A DNA stretch of 64,000 bases from Diatrype stigma (Eukaryota > Ascomycota > Sordariomycetes > Xylariales > Diatrypaceae), in assembly GCA_022225965.2 (NCBI GenBank), contig JAKJXP020000123.1, forward strand, positions 1 through 64,000, given 5' to 3'. Position numbers and translations under genes: made by a program. Shown one piece after another: positions 33,636 to 46,538 of the stretch. Position 1 is the first letter of the stretch. The number at the start of each line of letters is the position of its first letter. The notes beneath the pieces are model-generated. The model was not told the origin of the DNA and searched no databases. It saw only the letters and a list, made by a program, of their open reading frames with translations.

Positions 33636-33709
33636 AGTGTGGGTGTGGGTGTGGGTGTGGGTGTGAAGGTCAATGTGAATGTGAATGTGATTGTGAATGT
33701 GAATGTAAA
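33636..33709. repeat. Double hexamer microsatellite (GTGTGG)n(AATGTG)n
   Basis: About five GTGTGG units are followed by about six AATGTG units. The array lies 150-220 nt upstream of the cupin ATG, in its likely leader or promoter. Confidence 0.9.
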
Positions 33710-36656
33710 TAAACGGTGTTGGTGCGGGTGTCCGAGTTGGGTGTCTCGTTGTCCAGGTGCGGGGCAGTAGGATTGCTGTCTCTGGCTGCTCTGGTAACTA
33801 TCTTGGGCTTTTGTTCTGATATGGCCTAGATCAGTGACAATAGGAACAGACAAAACAACCCTTCTGGTCAAGTTTGGTTTGCTGAGGGATACCACTAAGG
33901 AAAGCAGAGGAGTCAGGTAACTACGATCCAGACGAGTCGAATAATCAATAAGCAACCTTGAACCTTGGAACTTTTTGATATTCTGGGGACTGGGGTAGGG
34001 ACACGGCAGCCACGGCAGGAACGGCAAGGCTGCTTGAAGCTGAACTCCCCTTATGCATTCATGCACTCGAGACTCGGCGCAGCTAACTTTGGTACGCTGT
34101 AAGAAGATGACGTTTCTGGTGTGACTACAGCGGCGTATGAGAATGCAAGCTTGCTTTTGTAGATAGGTAGCCTGATAATCTGATAGGAGGGAGATTGGAT
34201 GTTGTCTGATCCGAAGCTTCCAGCTGTCCGGGATGTGATCCAGTGGAGGTTATATTCGTAAGGATGTATTGTACAACACCACTAAGACAAGCCCATCAGA
34301 TGCCAAGTTGTTGATGGATGCCCCTTGCATGCATCGCTATGCCCATGTGGCTATTGCCAGACTTTTATTCACATCCCTAGGTATCATTTCCCAAGGGAAG
34401 TCTTCAATCAACTGAGCATGGCTCAGACTCATGAGCATGGCTCAGGAGTTTGAATGTATCTTAATACCAGAGTAGAACATTCTACATGAGTATCTCGGGT
34501 AGGCTTCTTGTCGCTATGCGTGTACCAATCCTATCAATAGATTCTACAAGCTATTCAAGGTCGATAACCTCAGCCAGGTGAAGACAGTCTGGATATTCAA
34601 CGGAGGTGTTTAGTTGCCACCCAATATGAAAACTTCAGCTCTACTCTCCACTACAGCCATGAAGAATTTGCTACAGGTTTTCCGTCGGCGCACATGCAGC
34701 TCCGCGTCTCTCTATTGGCATTTGATCGATATCGGATAAAACCTGCAGGCTGACTGCATAGGGTGGCCGCATGCGGTCGTCTTGTCTTACACAGCATGCG
34801 CAGCACCCCGTATCATTGGCCGAATCTACGATGTTTGCGCCATCACGATCCCCTCATGCAGTAAGAACCCCTCCGGCACGGCGTAGAAGTGATACTCCAC
34901 CTTTTGGGGGCGGTTCGGTTTTAGACTTTGGATGTTGGATGTTGGACGCGGGGATCTAGACTCGAGGCCCCCCGATTGCTACCCAACAGTGACAACAGTT
35001 ATCGATGGTTCAGATGAACAAGTCGCAGGAGCTTGATCGTATCAATGACCAATCGAGCAAGCTATATTTATAGATTGAAGTCCTTTGCAAAAGTCCCTTA
35101 TATGCTTCTTGAAATCTACCTATCGACTTTATATCATTGTCACTTTATGTACGTGGTAACTACTACACTACTTCACAACCTGAAACTGATCTTCATTCAG
35201 CTTCCGGCCAACATGTGCATTCGTTACATATCACATTCACATTTATCACGTTGGCAAGTTAGGTAACGAGCTCACCGCCCGAGTTTAGTTCAATGCATAA
35301 CTCCCTCTCCCTAAAATCGTATGACCTGGATTGATAGATTAACCAGAGAATCCCGATCTGTGTCATGAGTTCTGCAACATTGTATCTATAATTAGCCGGA
35401 TGAAATGCCCGAGTATCATGCGAAGCTTCGCTTTTACTGTCTACAACACGCGTCTGATGCGTGTCCTTCGTTTCAAGAGTCTCCTTAATGGAAATGTATA
35501 TTTCTAAACAGGCCAAATACCCCTTTTCCCTTTACACCAAAATGGCTTCTTTATGGTAGCATGGATACCACTATACTGTAACTTGGTACGTAAATCGCCG
35601 ATAAATCGATACACATGGTCTTATGAGTTCGTGATCAAGCTTGACCAGGTCTATTGCCGAAATCTGCATTGCTCCGCCCGGAAAGGTATTGTCACCAAGG
35701 ACGAAGGAGAGGCTAATAGACCGCCGAATTATTCCGATCGTGCTTCTCTTCATCTATATCTAATCCTTCTCAACCATTGATAGACCGAAGAATGTCTAAA
35801 GCCTGGACGTGCTGTCTCACTGCTTAGACTATGTTGCAGATACTGAGATATCAGCACCATAGCCTGATTGGAGGCTGGAGGTATGAGGCGTGCACTTACA
35901 GTAGGTATATATTCATGGGTATCTGTTCGCCACAATCACCCTTTCCATCGCATTACACAACAGGAGTTGACTCCACCCGCGCCGAATTGTCTCAGGCTAG
36001 GATCTAGTATTGCGGTTGTCCTTCCCAGAATCGATCTAGCAGTTCTTGGCTCTGGTAAAAAGGGCTAGAAATCAGGGGCTAGAAATCAGGGGCTGGAGCC
36101 TAGACGCTAGATATAGCCCACAGAACTATGCTACGCTAAAGGGCTAATAGGAGGTCAGGTAAGCATGGAAATATCGCAGTACCCACGATGAAGGCATAAT
36201 GTGGCTGTAACATAGCCATTCACTTGCTTCCAGCCTCCAGGGAATGAAATCGACTACTGTTCGAGCGGGGGTCGGGTTGATAGCCAGGACATAAATAAAG
36301 GAAGACAAATTCTTGGCTGATACAGGTTTAGAAAGGGTTTGACATGAAAATCTGGGAGGACAATGCTGATACCTGATGCTGTTTGATGGTACAACATTGT
36401 ATGGCAACAAGCCCTTATTATGTCTAGAATGGAAAATAGGGTACAACTCGACCGTCATTTAGATTTTTGAGAATCTATATCAACGAACACCGCGCACAGA
36501 TATTTGAAACCACATTCACTTTACCAGTGCGGCTAGTGCTGAACATTATATTAAGCAATTATAGTCTTCGAATCACGGGATTATGCTACTATCATCATTC
36601 AATGTGGTCAATGGGTTTTCTATGAGTCAGAGGAGATAAACAATATTCCAGTGTCT

Positions 36657-36700
36657 TGATGAGATCAGTCTTGTGATCAGTCTTGAGATCAGTCTTGAGA
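36657..36700. repeat. GATCAGTCTTGA short tandem repeat
   Basis: Three nearly identical copies of a 13-14 bp unit, the last truncated. Confidence 0.75.
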
Positions 36701-38885
36701 GATCAACTCAGGACTAACCTAGGACAATAGTTTCTACCTAGTTCAAATTATATCTGGACTAAGTGTATTTTGTAATGCCATAGGCAGGTGCCACTTGCCT
36801 ACTACATACCTACTTATATCCCATACCACCACCCACTTAGCTTTAGCTTTCGTAAAAACAACAACAACAACAAGGAATTTACTGTCTGGCTTTTGCAACG
36901 TACTGGTCCCATCAACCTACAATTGCAACGAGCCCCGAATCCCATCCGTTCGTTGTCACGGCCTAGAGCCGTAATATATTTAACAGAAGTTGGCACTACA
37001 TATCAGGCATTCTCCAGAAATATCTAGTATCTACAAAGTTCTGAGTCCCTAGTTCTCAGCGAAAGCTCAGAGAATGTCCCCAACCACAAATGCTCCTTGA
37101 ATCTATTTTTAACGTCCGCACCCAAGGGCACTCCCGAATATACGCGCAGCAAATACTTGGAAGTCTATGTATCTTAGTATCATGAGTCTGTATAGTCGTT
37201 TCTTTCCCTTCAGAGGCTAAACTCCCCCACTAATTTCCTGAGACGTAGCTCTACCTGTAGCAAGAAGATTTCTTCATACACCCAGGAAATTTCTCTATTA
37301 GTTAGTATAGAGATGAGCTGGTCTATATATATTTAACTAGACTTACATTGAAACAAATACCAGATCGTCCAGCTCAAGACTCCGCCTTATGGTATCAAAT
37401 GGTGCCAAATGGTGCCGAACTTGACCAATATGGCAATATCGTTTCGGCTGCCGGCACTGAAGGAATACATGAGGCCCTCTAGGTGTTCCTTTTCTTTTCT
37501 TTTCTGTTTACACCATTTTGAGTGGCTATTAGCTTTATTTAGAAACCTCTGGAATATCCTGGTCGATATAATGTCTTACAAGTAACGACTACCCAATTAC
37601 TCTCCTCCTAAAAAGGAAGTTGCCAGCAATCTATCGTCACGGCGTCACTTGAACCACCATGCCCCGGAATTGCATGGCCTCTCTCGGAGTTGTGACCTTT
37701 GCCAGGGTTTAGAACTACCTCCACGTGATTATGATGAGATAAGAAACGAGACAGTCATAAATAAATCAAGATCTGGAACCAACCATCCAGGGGCGCTTAG
37801 CATAGACATATATTACCAAGCTCTTTGCCTCGGCCCAATGCCACGCATAGTGACGTAGTAATGGTTTGAGGCGGCATCTAGAGAATATAATGCCGTTCAC
37901 TTATTAGACCCATGAGCATCACGGTCCCGTGTTGTCTGACAAGCATCTATGGCTGTCCTGCAGCCGCCTTGATCAGCGAGATGATATTTATACCTAACAT
38001 GGCCCTAATCCAGTTCCCAGTGAAAAAGTCGACGTCAAGAGAAATCATCATAACAAGACGAGATCGTGGGATATGTACTTTCAAGGTGGTTGAAGTCAGC
38101 GTGTTTCTAGGCATCTGAGTCTCTAGGTTATCATCATTTTGTGTGTTCTTTATAGGTAAGCAACAGAAGGCTTCGTTTTCTAACTTTTCATCCGGGCCAT
38201 GCATCTGAGAGTAGGTTATCGTAACGATCTGGACGTGATGGGCGTTACCCTTGGAGGCGAGAAATCATTTCTCCCTAAAGGCTGCTGGATTGCATTGAAT
38301 ATCACGAAATACTAATATGCCTGGTACTGTCCTGTCGCTGTGCACTTGTTGATCACATCATACTCAATATAACCAGGCATGTTCTCGTCCCGACCTTAAT
38401 CTATTTACAAGGTTGTAAGGGTAACTGACACACAACCACATCTATTTACGTGGACAACGACAACAGCTTCACAGGCGAGTGCAGTCTCAATGTAATATCA
38501 CCGCCAATCATGCCCCTTTTCACCCAACCTACGTTGGGCAAACAGCGCGCAATCAAGTGCGTTGAGGCCTGTTAGACCCAAGCATAACAACGGCATCCAA
38601 CCGTACCTGATGCTATAAATTACCGCACAGCGGCCGGTTCCCATTCGCGGGGAGTGAAGCCACCTGTGTGAATCCCATTCCTCAGACCGGTATCCGGTAA
38701 TAAAGCATTAGATATTGCCGCGTTGTACACAGTCTCACAGCATTTTAAATCATTGGTACAGATATTAGGTACAGCCTTTATTGTTCCGACGTGTCCCTCC
38801 ACCGGTATGCATAAAGTTCTCCAGTAAATCTATAAAAGGGAGCAGCGATCTGGCCTGGCCGAACCTGACACTGCTTGCTTGCTGA

Positions 38886-38911
38886 CACGGCACGGCACGG
38901 CACGGCACGCG
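38886..38911. repeat. GGCAC pentamer array
   Basis: Five GGCAC units in series, followed by a GC-rich GCGCGCC stretch. Confidence 0.85.
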
Positions 38912-41900
38912 CGCCACGGCGCGGGTTCTACGATCACCAGGGGCGTAGGCCGTGAGTGCGAAAATGTCCGGACCCTAGAGGCCTGTATCAATAATGTGGT
39001 GTTATCATAGATCATATCGGATGGACGATATTGATTGTTGTGTTTATGGTGTTTTCGCATGAGGGGCCGTCAAACTCTACCTAACTTTATTCTAGATACT
39101 ACCTCGCCACGCTACGCCATGCATAACCGATGTAGCCCGCCAATTAAGAATAGAATGGAATGAGCATGCAGTCATATTGTTTACTTGGTAGCACGGGGTC
39201 AGATAGGGGGCCGCTTCTCTCTCTGAAGTCAGACTCTAATCGTACCAATGCGACATTATCTTGTAACACCCTGACCAAAGCCAAGACGGCCCTCCGACCT
39301 GTCCAGCTCGTCTGAACTCTAGAGTCACAGCTGGTCAACTGCACAACAGTCATACGTAGACTAGTCGTACTACAAGTAAGATCCCATTAGCATGGCGGTA
39401 TGAAAGCGTGGATAGGAAGGTGTCACTTATGAGATAACACATCGACGTTCCGTCATAACTCAGTAGTCATGACTTCGGCTGGACCAAGGACCCTTTTGAA
39501 TCTTTGGGACATAAATAGTGTCCCAGGAAAGAGCACGGCTGATTCGGACGTCCAAGAACGTTACGGTGCCGAAGCCACATTCCTCGGATTGAACACACTT
39601 GCGAGGAGAAGTTCATGCAATGCAGATTTGATGGATATGAGTGGGGGAGCGGGCGTCATGCATATCGCTCAGTTCACTTGTAAGCCTGACTATACGTACC
39701 TACTTGAGCAACGACCTCGCAGCTTATCAAGATCCCCCGCGCCCACCTCGTCCCCCCCCTGCGGAAATCCTCTACACCAGACAATGGAAGTGCATCCGAT
39801 CGGAATAGTGGCTTGCAGTGGCTCTTCTTTTCCAGGTAATCATCTCGCGAACTCGGTGGTGTGCACATGCATACTTGGGTATGGACGATCGATATTCTGT
39901 CGGCGACGACGGTGGTGTATCGTCGGACGATATTGCCCTCCCCGAGGTGCGCCTGATTAGATCTATCCGTACCTCACTGACCAGCAGAGCATCTCCTATA
40001 GCCACTGAGAGCCCACATCTTTTTACATTACACGGGAGAGGAATATAAACATCGGATGGGGGAGCTAGGATGTGATCCCGATAGCCAGGAACTTGCGATT
40101 GCCTAGGTGAGGGATCTCGACCCGAGGTGGTGGAAACGAGAAGATGAGTAGCTGCGTGATTGGCGATGGTGATTCTCTGGTCACCTAAGCTCGGGCGTGA
40201 TGGTGTCGTCTGTCGTCGTGAGTGCTCGGTCAGCTTTTGGTGCAGCCAATAAGACGTCCCCGATGAGCCCGTATCATCCCAATCCTTACATGCTACCTCG
40301 GTCAGCTGGTTGGTAAGCTGGTAATCTGGTAAGCTGCCATTGTCTGTCTATTGATGCAGTTTCTTGAGGGACATAGAGTTTGCCTGTGTTTCGTCACCTT
40401 CGATTGCATCCTATCCCATCCCATCTCATCCCATCCTTGATCGGCGTTGATCGGTATTGGTCGGGGCTCTTTTCTAGGAATTGCTGTATTGTGAAACGTG
40501 GTTGAACGTCTCGATACACAAGCCGGAAGCCGCTCCCACAAATCCATCTGAACCCGACAACCAACGACTTGGATTTCATTCCCGCCACCGCTGAAGAAAC
40601 CCGCACTTTAGGGACATGGCTCTCGAGCTGAGGGTGTGCCTTTGTGTTGGTAAGTACTAAGTGAAGCGGCCGAATATTTTATAGGTGTGGCGCTTCGGAT
40701 GACTAGGACTAGGATAGCTCATCGCCGTATGAACTCAGCTACCTATAGCCACATAGCCTGACTATTACGTCTTGTGTCTTGGGTAAGCACGTGTAGTTAG
40801 TTGCTGGACTTCGACCATACTGATCAAGTGAGTAGGTATTCTGACAGCCCGACTCTTGACAGCACCGGATAAAGTGGGTGGCGTGGCACCAATATACGAA
40901 AATGCTCGTTGCTTTTGAGTGATCACGTCAGGCTCTTTCCTGGATCTGAGCCCGGTTTGCTTCGCCTTTTGGTTGCTTCATTCTTTGGTTATGGGCGATG
41001 GGGTCACACCTAACGTATCTATAAGCAGCAGCAATGAGCAATAATCCGAATGCTCACAGCCTGGATGCTCGCCCGGATGCGCATCAGTTATGACTGTTAG
41101 GCTACAGCACACGCCCATTTGTGCGATATCTGTCACCCGTCACGTTTTTACATATGAGATGGCAGACCCCGTGGCGAAGCAAGAGGTGGGTGATGGTGTC
41201 AGGCGATATGCTACATTTAAGGTTGTTTCCATCATTCTTAATGGAGGCTCAGCTCTTGAGTCGTCACGGTCGTCACGGTCGTCTACTGTACGTACATACA
41301 TACCATCCTAAAGCTGCTAGGGATGTATAGGGTGGGGTGTATAGGGGTACAGGGGTGCTACTACTAGCGTATTAGAGTGCTAGACCGGGGTGCTGGTGAA
41401 GGCTGATAGGGGTGGTAGGGCCTGAGGGCGCTATCGCTAGTCCCGTGAGGTGCGATTGTGACAGTGGGGTTCCGTACTGGGGCTTGGGCGTTTCGGCGCT
41501 TAGCCCCGGCACTTTTCCTATAGGCATTCCGGCGTTGTACCTGGCATACGGGGCAGTCATACGAAGTATGTGCCTATAAAAACTAATTACTACGAAATAC
41601 AAAGCTCTTCATTTACCTACTAAACTCCAACGTGTTCGTACTACATAACTAAACAAGTACATGTGCTGCTGCTATGTAGATGCGGCCGAGAAGGAGGAGC
41701 TGTTGATGTTGATCCAGCAAGTTCCTTGAAGCCACATGGGGCGTACGAGTACGTACTTTGTATATAGTTACGGGCTGTATGTAACTCTGCCATTACGTGA
41801 GCGTGATAAGGACAGGGATCCATTGCTTTCACACTCCCTCCCAGTCCCAAGAATGCATTGGCCAAAAGGTGCCAGACCTGAACGACACCCTGACCCTATT

Positions 41901-42309
41901 ACAACATCTTCTTGCTTAACACCCGTACACTTCTCGAGTCCTACTCCAGTCCTACTCCTAGCATCAGGGCCCTAGCATCACATGCCTACTGTCTTAGTAC
42001 TACAGTCCTAGCACTACAGTCCTAGCACTGCAACTGTGCCTATAACGTGTCGGTTTAGGACGGGCCATCGCCTTGCCGTTATTGGTTACCGATATATCGG
42101 AATGGCGCCAATAGCTTGTGAAACGGACAGGCCATGTAAACTGTGGCTTCCTCACGACGTGGATTCTGAACCAACTTTCGAGAAAATAGCTAGAGCCTAG
42201 ATCCTAGATCTGCTCAGTTGGCATCCCGTGGGCGTACAGATAGCGAGCCATACCCGGTTGAGCCTATTACGTTACACCACCCACGCCCCTCTGCCCGGCT
42301 TTGAGTCGA

Positions 42310-42519
42310 TCACTCGTCATCGGGCACATACGAGAGTGGTGACTCGGAGGATGGCACGTAAGTAGCCCATACTGTATAGGCATCTCCCTTCACCATTGGA
42401 CGAGAGAGATGGGGTTCGTCAACGTGGAAGCCACCGTGCTCCGGTTGCCAGTTTGGATCCCGAATGCCTACTGTAGTAGTAGCAAAGCCTAGCAATGCTA
42501 GCATGCTGCATGGTGGCAT
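42310..42519 (-). CDS. Possible small protein ORF (69 residues)
   Basis: An ATG frame with a short hydrophobic start (SMLALLGFATTT) followed by a hydrophilic, Pro/His/Asp-rich body (NWQPEHGGFHVDEPHL). It could be a small secreted protein or the last exon of a decayed gene. No motif is recognised. A TAG following CTACTACTACAG could instead be an intron end. It lies about 340 bp upstream of the first F-box-like gene, divergent from it. Confidence 0.25.
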   Translation of the reverse strand: MPPCSMLALLGFATTTVGIRDPNWQPEHGGFHVDEPHLSRPMVKGDAYTVWATYVPSSESPLSYVPDDE

Positions 42520-42858
42520 ATTAGGTACCTGCCTAGGCAGCGACTGTGACTGTCTCACAAGGTGTGAGACAAACAGCTAGCACGAGGATCCGGGGAACTA
42601 GTCATACCCTCGGCGGACCCTCCAAGTGCTCAAGAATGGCTTTGCTGTTTACACGAATGAAAGTCCACCGTGACGCCAGTGTTTGTCATTGTCAGTGTTT
42701 GCTTGCTACCTTATCAGATGGTCAAGGTATTTAAGGTTCTTAGCCCTGGTCCTTTGTCTGTTCCCATGAACCTTGAATGTTTGAACGTTGCTCACCTTCT
42801 TCTTTCTCCATTCCACCCCCCTTACTACACACGACATACACGAGGAACTGCTAGTAGG

Positions 42859-44280
42859 ATGGCTATCGGTGTACCGCTCAAGGTGAGATCGTTCTTCCGG
42901 CCCAAGTTGGGCAAGAGAAGCAGATCGAGCAATTCTCATCCCGAAGTCGAAGTCGAAATCAAGAAAAGAATACAGCCATGGGTGGCTAGCGACAGTGACG
43001 GTGACGGCGACGGCAACGGTGACGGTGATGGTGAAAGTGGCAGGCTCGCGGCGGCGATCGCAACAACTGAGGGCGACGTTGCGGTATGTGATGAGGAAAC
43101 CAACACCATCAATCCGCAGCTCGGCAGCTCGTTCTTTCAGAAGCTACCGCTCGAGATAAGAAGGATGATCTATGAGTACACCTGGTCGAGTCCCCAAGAC
43201 CACATGTTCCATGTCCCCAATGGCCGTCATATCCATTTCCAGGAGGGACATTGGCATAACGTCAGATGCGTCATGGACGAGATGGACGAGGATCTAGGCT
43301 TCATACAAAAGAAGATGGATGAGATATACGATCAAGGCGACCAAGGCGATAGTGCCAAACTGGCGCTCTGGCAGAGAAGGTCATCGCAGACCTGGGGACA
43401 CCGGCACTGGAGGTGCGAGGAAAGGATGCGCCATCCGAGAGAAGCTCGCGTGGACAAGAGGAACTTCGCATCTGTGATGGTAGTCTGCAAGCGCATGTAA
43501 GTCACCCATCCACTCGTACGTCCTTCTTGGCTGGAATTTCACGGTTGCGTTCCCGAGGACGTATCCAGAGGGGGTATATCTAGGGAGGCCATACCAAGGC
43601 CATACTTAGGAAGTAGCATATCTAAGAAATGGCGTCAAGTGAAATTCACGAGATCAAAATGCTGACATCCAAGTACTAGGTTGCCCGAAGTCATGGAGTC
43701 GATATTCGAATCTCATCAATTCCACTTCAATGATCTATATTCCACATACAGGTTCTTCGTATCTCATCCTCCGGCTTTCATCTCGCATATCCGGCATCTG
43801 GATCTGACACTCAACATGACGTTTGCGGACTATGCACCATTTTTCTTCGAGACCACCACCAAGAGGAAGGACTATGTGAGGCCCATATGGAACGCCCTGG
43901 CCGACTTGAAATGTCTTCACAACCTGAGGATATCTCTGGACATTTATGACCGAGGGCCATGGCGGACCCTACCGGAAGACCAAGTCATCAAGGGGCTACT
44001 CAACCTCCAAGTGGCAAACGACTTCACCGTCGAGCTCCCGCCCTCTATGCCCATCTACAACATGATCTTCCAGAAACAAGAGCCGGTCGAGGACGACGAC
44101 CTTCCCTTCCAGATCGTCCGTCGCCCCGCCCTCCGATACTGGGAGTTCCATCCTCACGAAGTGGAACGGTTCAGGTGGGACACTCACCAGAAGGGGAATC
44201 TCAAGATATGCTGGGTCACGTTGCTTAAATCGTCGAGGCGCATTCCAAACCCGTACCTACTGCAGTTCCCAAGAGGCTAG
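42859..44280 (+). CDS. F-box-like (LPLEIRxxIY, DUF7730/2EXR-type) protein A
   Basis: Predicted 412-residue protein from two exons, 42859-43496 and 43680-44280; the 183-nt intron has donor GTAAGT, branch GCTGAC and acceptor ACTAG, and splits an ATG codon (CKRM-LPEVME). Residues about 90-110 carry SSFFQKLPLEIRRMIYEYTW, an F-box-like helical motif found in large, poorly characterised fungal families. A run of Asp/Gly (SDSDGDGDGNGDGDGE) from a GACGGT repeat precedes it. The rest (for example FVSHPPAFISHIRHLDLTLN) resembles the body of such proteins. Function unknown; an SCF-adaptor role is only inference. The next gene is a tandem paralog with the same intron position. Confidence 0.8.
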
Positions 44281-45204
44281 CCGGGGTGTGATGTGGATTG
44301 TTTTTCCTGGTTTGCGTTGGTTCAGCGTTGCATTGGAGATCGGGCTGCAGCAGGGGCCGCATCCACTTTCAGTCTCTGCTCGGCGTCAAAACAATGCGGT
44401 TGGTTCGTCTCGATGTAACCTCACTTGTCATTTTCAACCTGGTCCGTAGCCAACACCGCACAGTTGCTAGCATTTCCCCCCGGCCTAAGTCTGCTTTCGT
44501 GAGCTGCTCCTCTATCAATGAGGTAAAAATGTGACGCTCTCACCACTCTAGTGGCCCCGTCGTACACCCGTTGTGCATCCGCTGTGCATCCGCTGTGCAA
44601 CGTAGGTAGGCAGATCAGGCAGCCTGCTCCCCTACCCCTCTACCTTCCTCACCCTCTTCCTCCCCTGCCCCCCTAAAATGCGGCACGGCCGGCCAACAGA
44701 CGCGGCACATACATAGGACTTATAACATTACCCCATCCGGCAGAGTCCTATGCCGCACTTACGTCGCCTATTAGCTGCATGCCCACCTGCTTCACCTAGA
44801 AGCGCGGTTAAATGGCCCACACCACTGGGCCAACGGCCAATCGAGGACTGCCGATAGGGCTGAATGATGACTACATTCGGATACACGCAGGTGTAGATAC
44901 TCAGTTGCAGGCCTAGAGCCTTGTTGGTGGCGATTAACAATCCAGTCACTGCTCGTGGGGTGGACCGAGGATGCATATCGTTACGCGATTGTGGCGTGAA
45001 TCGCGGCTATTCGCTCGCTACGTACTCGGACATTTTGCGGCCGGCCCCATGTCTCCCCAGGCCGCAGGCTGCAGCAGGCTCTCAGATGGAAGGCTCAGAG
45101 CCTCGTTATAAGTTTCATGTGTCCTCCGGGCGGCACAGAAGCAGAAGCCAAGTCTACGGCCTCCCTCATGCTTGGAACTTCAAGCCATATCATCATATGC
45201 CAGG
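44281..45204. other. Spacer between the two F-box-like paralogs
   Basis: About 0.9 kb. It holds a triplicated GCTGTGCATCC motif at 44565-44602 and a C-rich stretch (44625-44680). No gene is evident. It contains the promoter of the second paralog. Confidence 0.5.
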
Positions 45205-46538
45205 ATGCCATCGCCTCCGTCCTCGCCTTCGCTTACAACGGCCCCGGCCCCGACCCCGGACAGGGATGCCTTGCGGGCGACCGCAGACCTCCAGCTTGGC
45301 TCGTCTTTCTTCGGAAGGCTCCCCTTGGAAATCAGGGAGATAATATACTCGGAGTTCTGGATCGTCTCTGGACTCAAGCAGCACATATTCCGCCGTGACG
45401 ACGGCCGTCTCACGCACTGCCCCTGTCTTCTCGCCGACGGCAAGGGTCATGGTGGTGGTGGTGGTGGTGGTGGATATGATGATGGTGACGACGACAAGCG
45501 GGACAACGAGTTCGCAGAAGTCTGGCAGAACCGCCGTAGGTCACGAACCGGATCCATGGTAATAGTGGATGACAAGTGGGCGTCTAGGCTCTCCTCTACT
45601 TGGAATGACCACTGGCGATGCGAGGAGGAAATGATGCTGACATCCGATGATGCCCCGGCGCAAGGCCGGAGTACGCTCTTCCTTCCAGCATTACTCACTT
45701 GCAAGCGAATGCAAGTATCCCCTTTCCGTACTACAATCAGATCCCGTACCGGCAGATAAACAAGTGAATAGATGAGTGAAAAAATGGCTTACCATCTCGC
45801 AGGTATCTAGAAGCTCTACAAAGCCTTTATGCCTCCGTCACTCTAGTCTTCACCGACTTTGCGACAGCACACCACACCCTCGTCGCCTCCCCGACATCCA
45901 CAGTCCCTCTCCTCCGTTCCCTACAGTTCTCCCTTGTCATCCCCTACGACACGCTCCATCAGCACCACTATTATCACACCGACACCCACCCCAGCACCAC
46001 CAATGACAACACCGCCATGCCCTTGACGGGTCCAGGGCCATGGGCCGAGCTATGCACCACGCTGTCGAACCTCGTCCGCTTCGACTCCCTGCGCCGGGTC
46101 GCCCTCCGCCTCGACCTCGCCGACAACCGGTACTGGTGGGAGGTGCGCGAGCGGTGGGTCTTCAGCGCCATCCGGGGCCTGCTGGCCCGGCGCCTCACCG
46201 TGCAGCTGCCCGAGATCGAGAACGCGGCTGCTTCTGCTTCTACTGCTGCTGCTTCCGGCGAAGAGGACTGGCGGGGGCCGTATCAATATAGGAAGGGGGA
46301 CAAGACGCCATTTCTCAAGCTGGAGAGGTACCCGCGTCTGCGGTGGACAGGGACGGGGATGGGGATGGGGATGGGCGTAAGAATGTACGAAGGGCAGCGG
46401 GTTAATGTATCACGATCACGCCTGGAGTTTCTGCGCCCGGCGGATCGGCAGATCATCGTGAGGGATATGAGGGAGACTAGGCTGGGGAAGGCGAAGAAGA
46501 GCCTGAAGGATTTGGTGTCGGGGTTGAAGGGCATGTAA
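45205..46538 (+). CDS. F-box-like (LPLEIRxxIY, DUF7730/2EXR-type) protein B
   Basis: Predicted 413-residue protein from two exons, 45205-45710 and 45803-46538. The 92-nt intron has a non-canonical GC donor (GCAAGT) and acceptor CGCAG; it splits an ATG codon after CKR, exactly as in paralog A. The start at 45205 (MPSPPSSPS) is the first in-frame ATG; an upstream exon is possible. Residues about 32-52 carry QLGSSFFGRLPLEIREIIYS, matching paralog A, as do DHWRCEEEM and LTCKRM. A poly-Gly run (about 90-97) and an Asp-rich run follow from GGT/GAT repeats. The second exon has diverged strongly from A and is more GC-rich. Function unknown. Confidence 0.78.

Larger units (their letters stand above)
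33491..42858. other. Gene-poor region of 9.4 kb
   Basis: No convincing gene was found. Contents: a microsatellite at 33636-33709; repeated TCTTGAGATCAG units at 36657-36700; GGGCTAGAAATCAG repeats at 36062-36097; a GGCAC pentamer array at 38886-38911; repeated ACAGTCCTAGCACT units at 41990-42030; a small minus-strand frame at 42310-42519. Other ATG frames of 60-165 codons (for example 37649-37858, 38620-38802, 39469-39960) show no family resemblance. Base composition is mixed rather than extremely AT-rich, so it is not a wholly RIP-mutated block. Confidence 0.5.
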
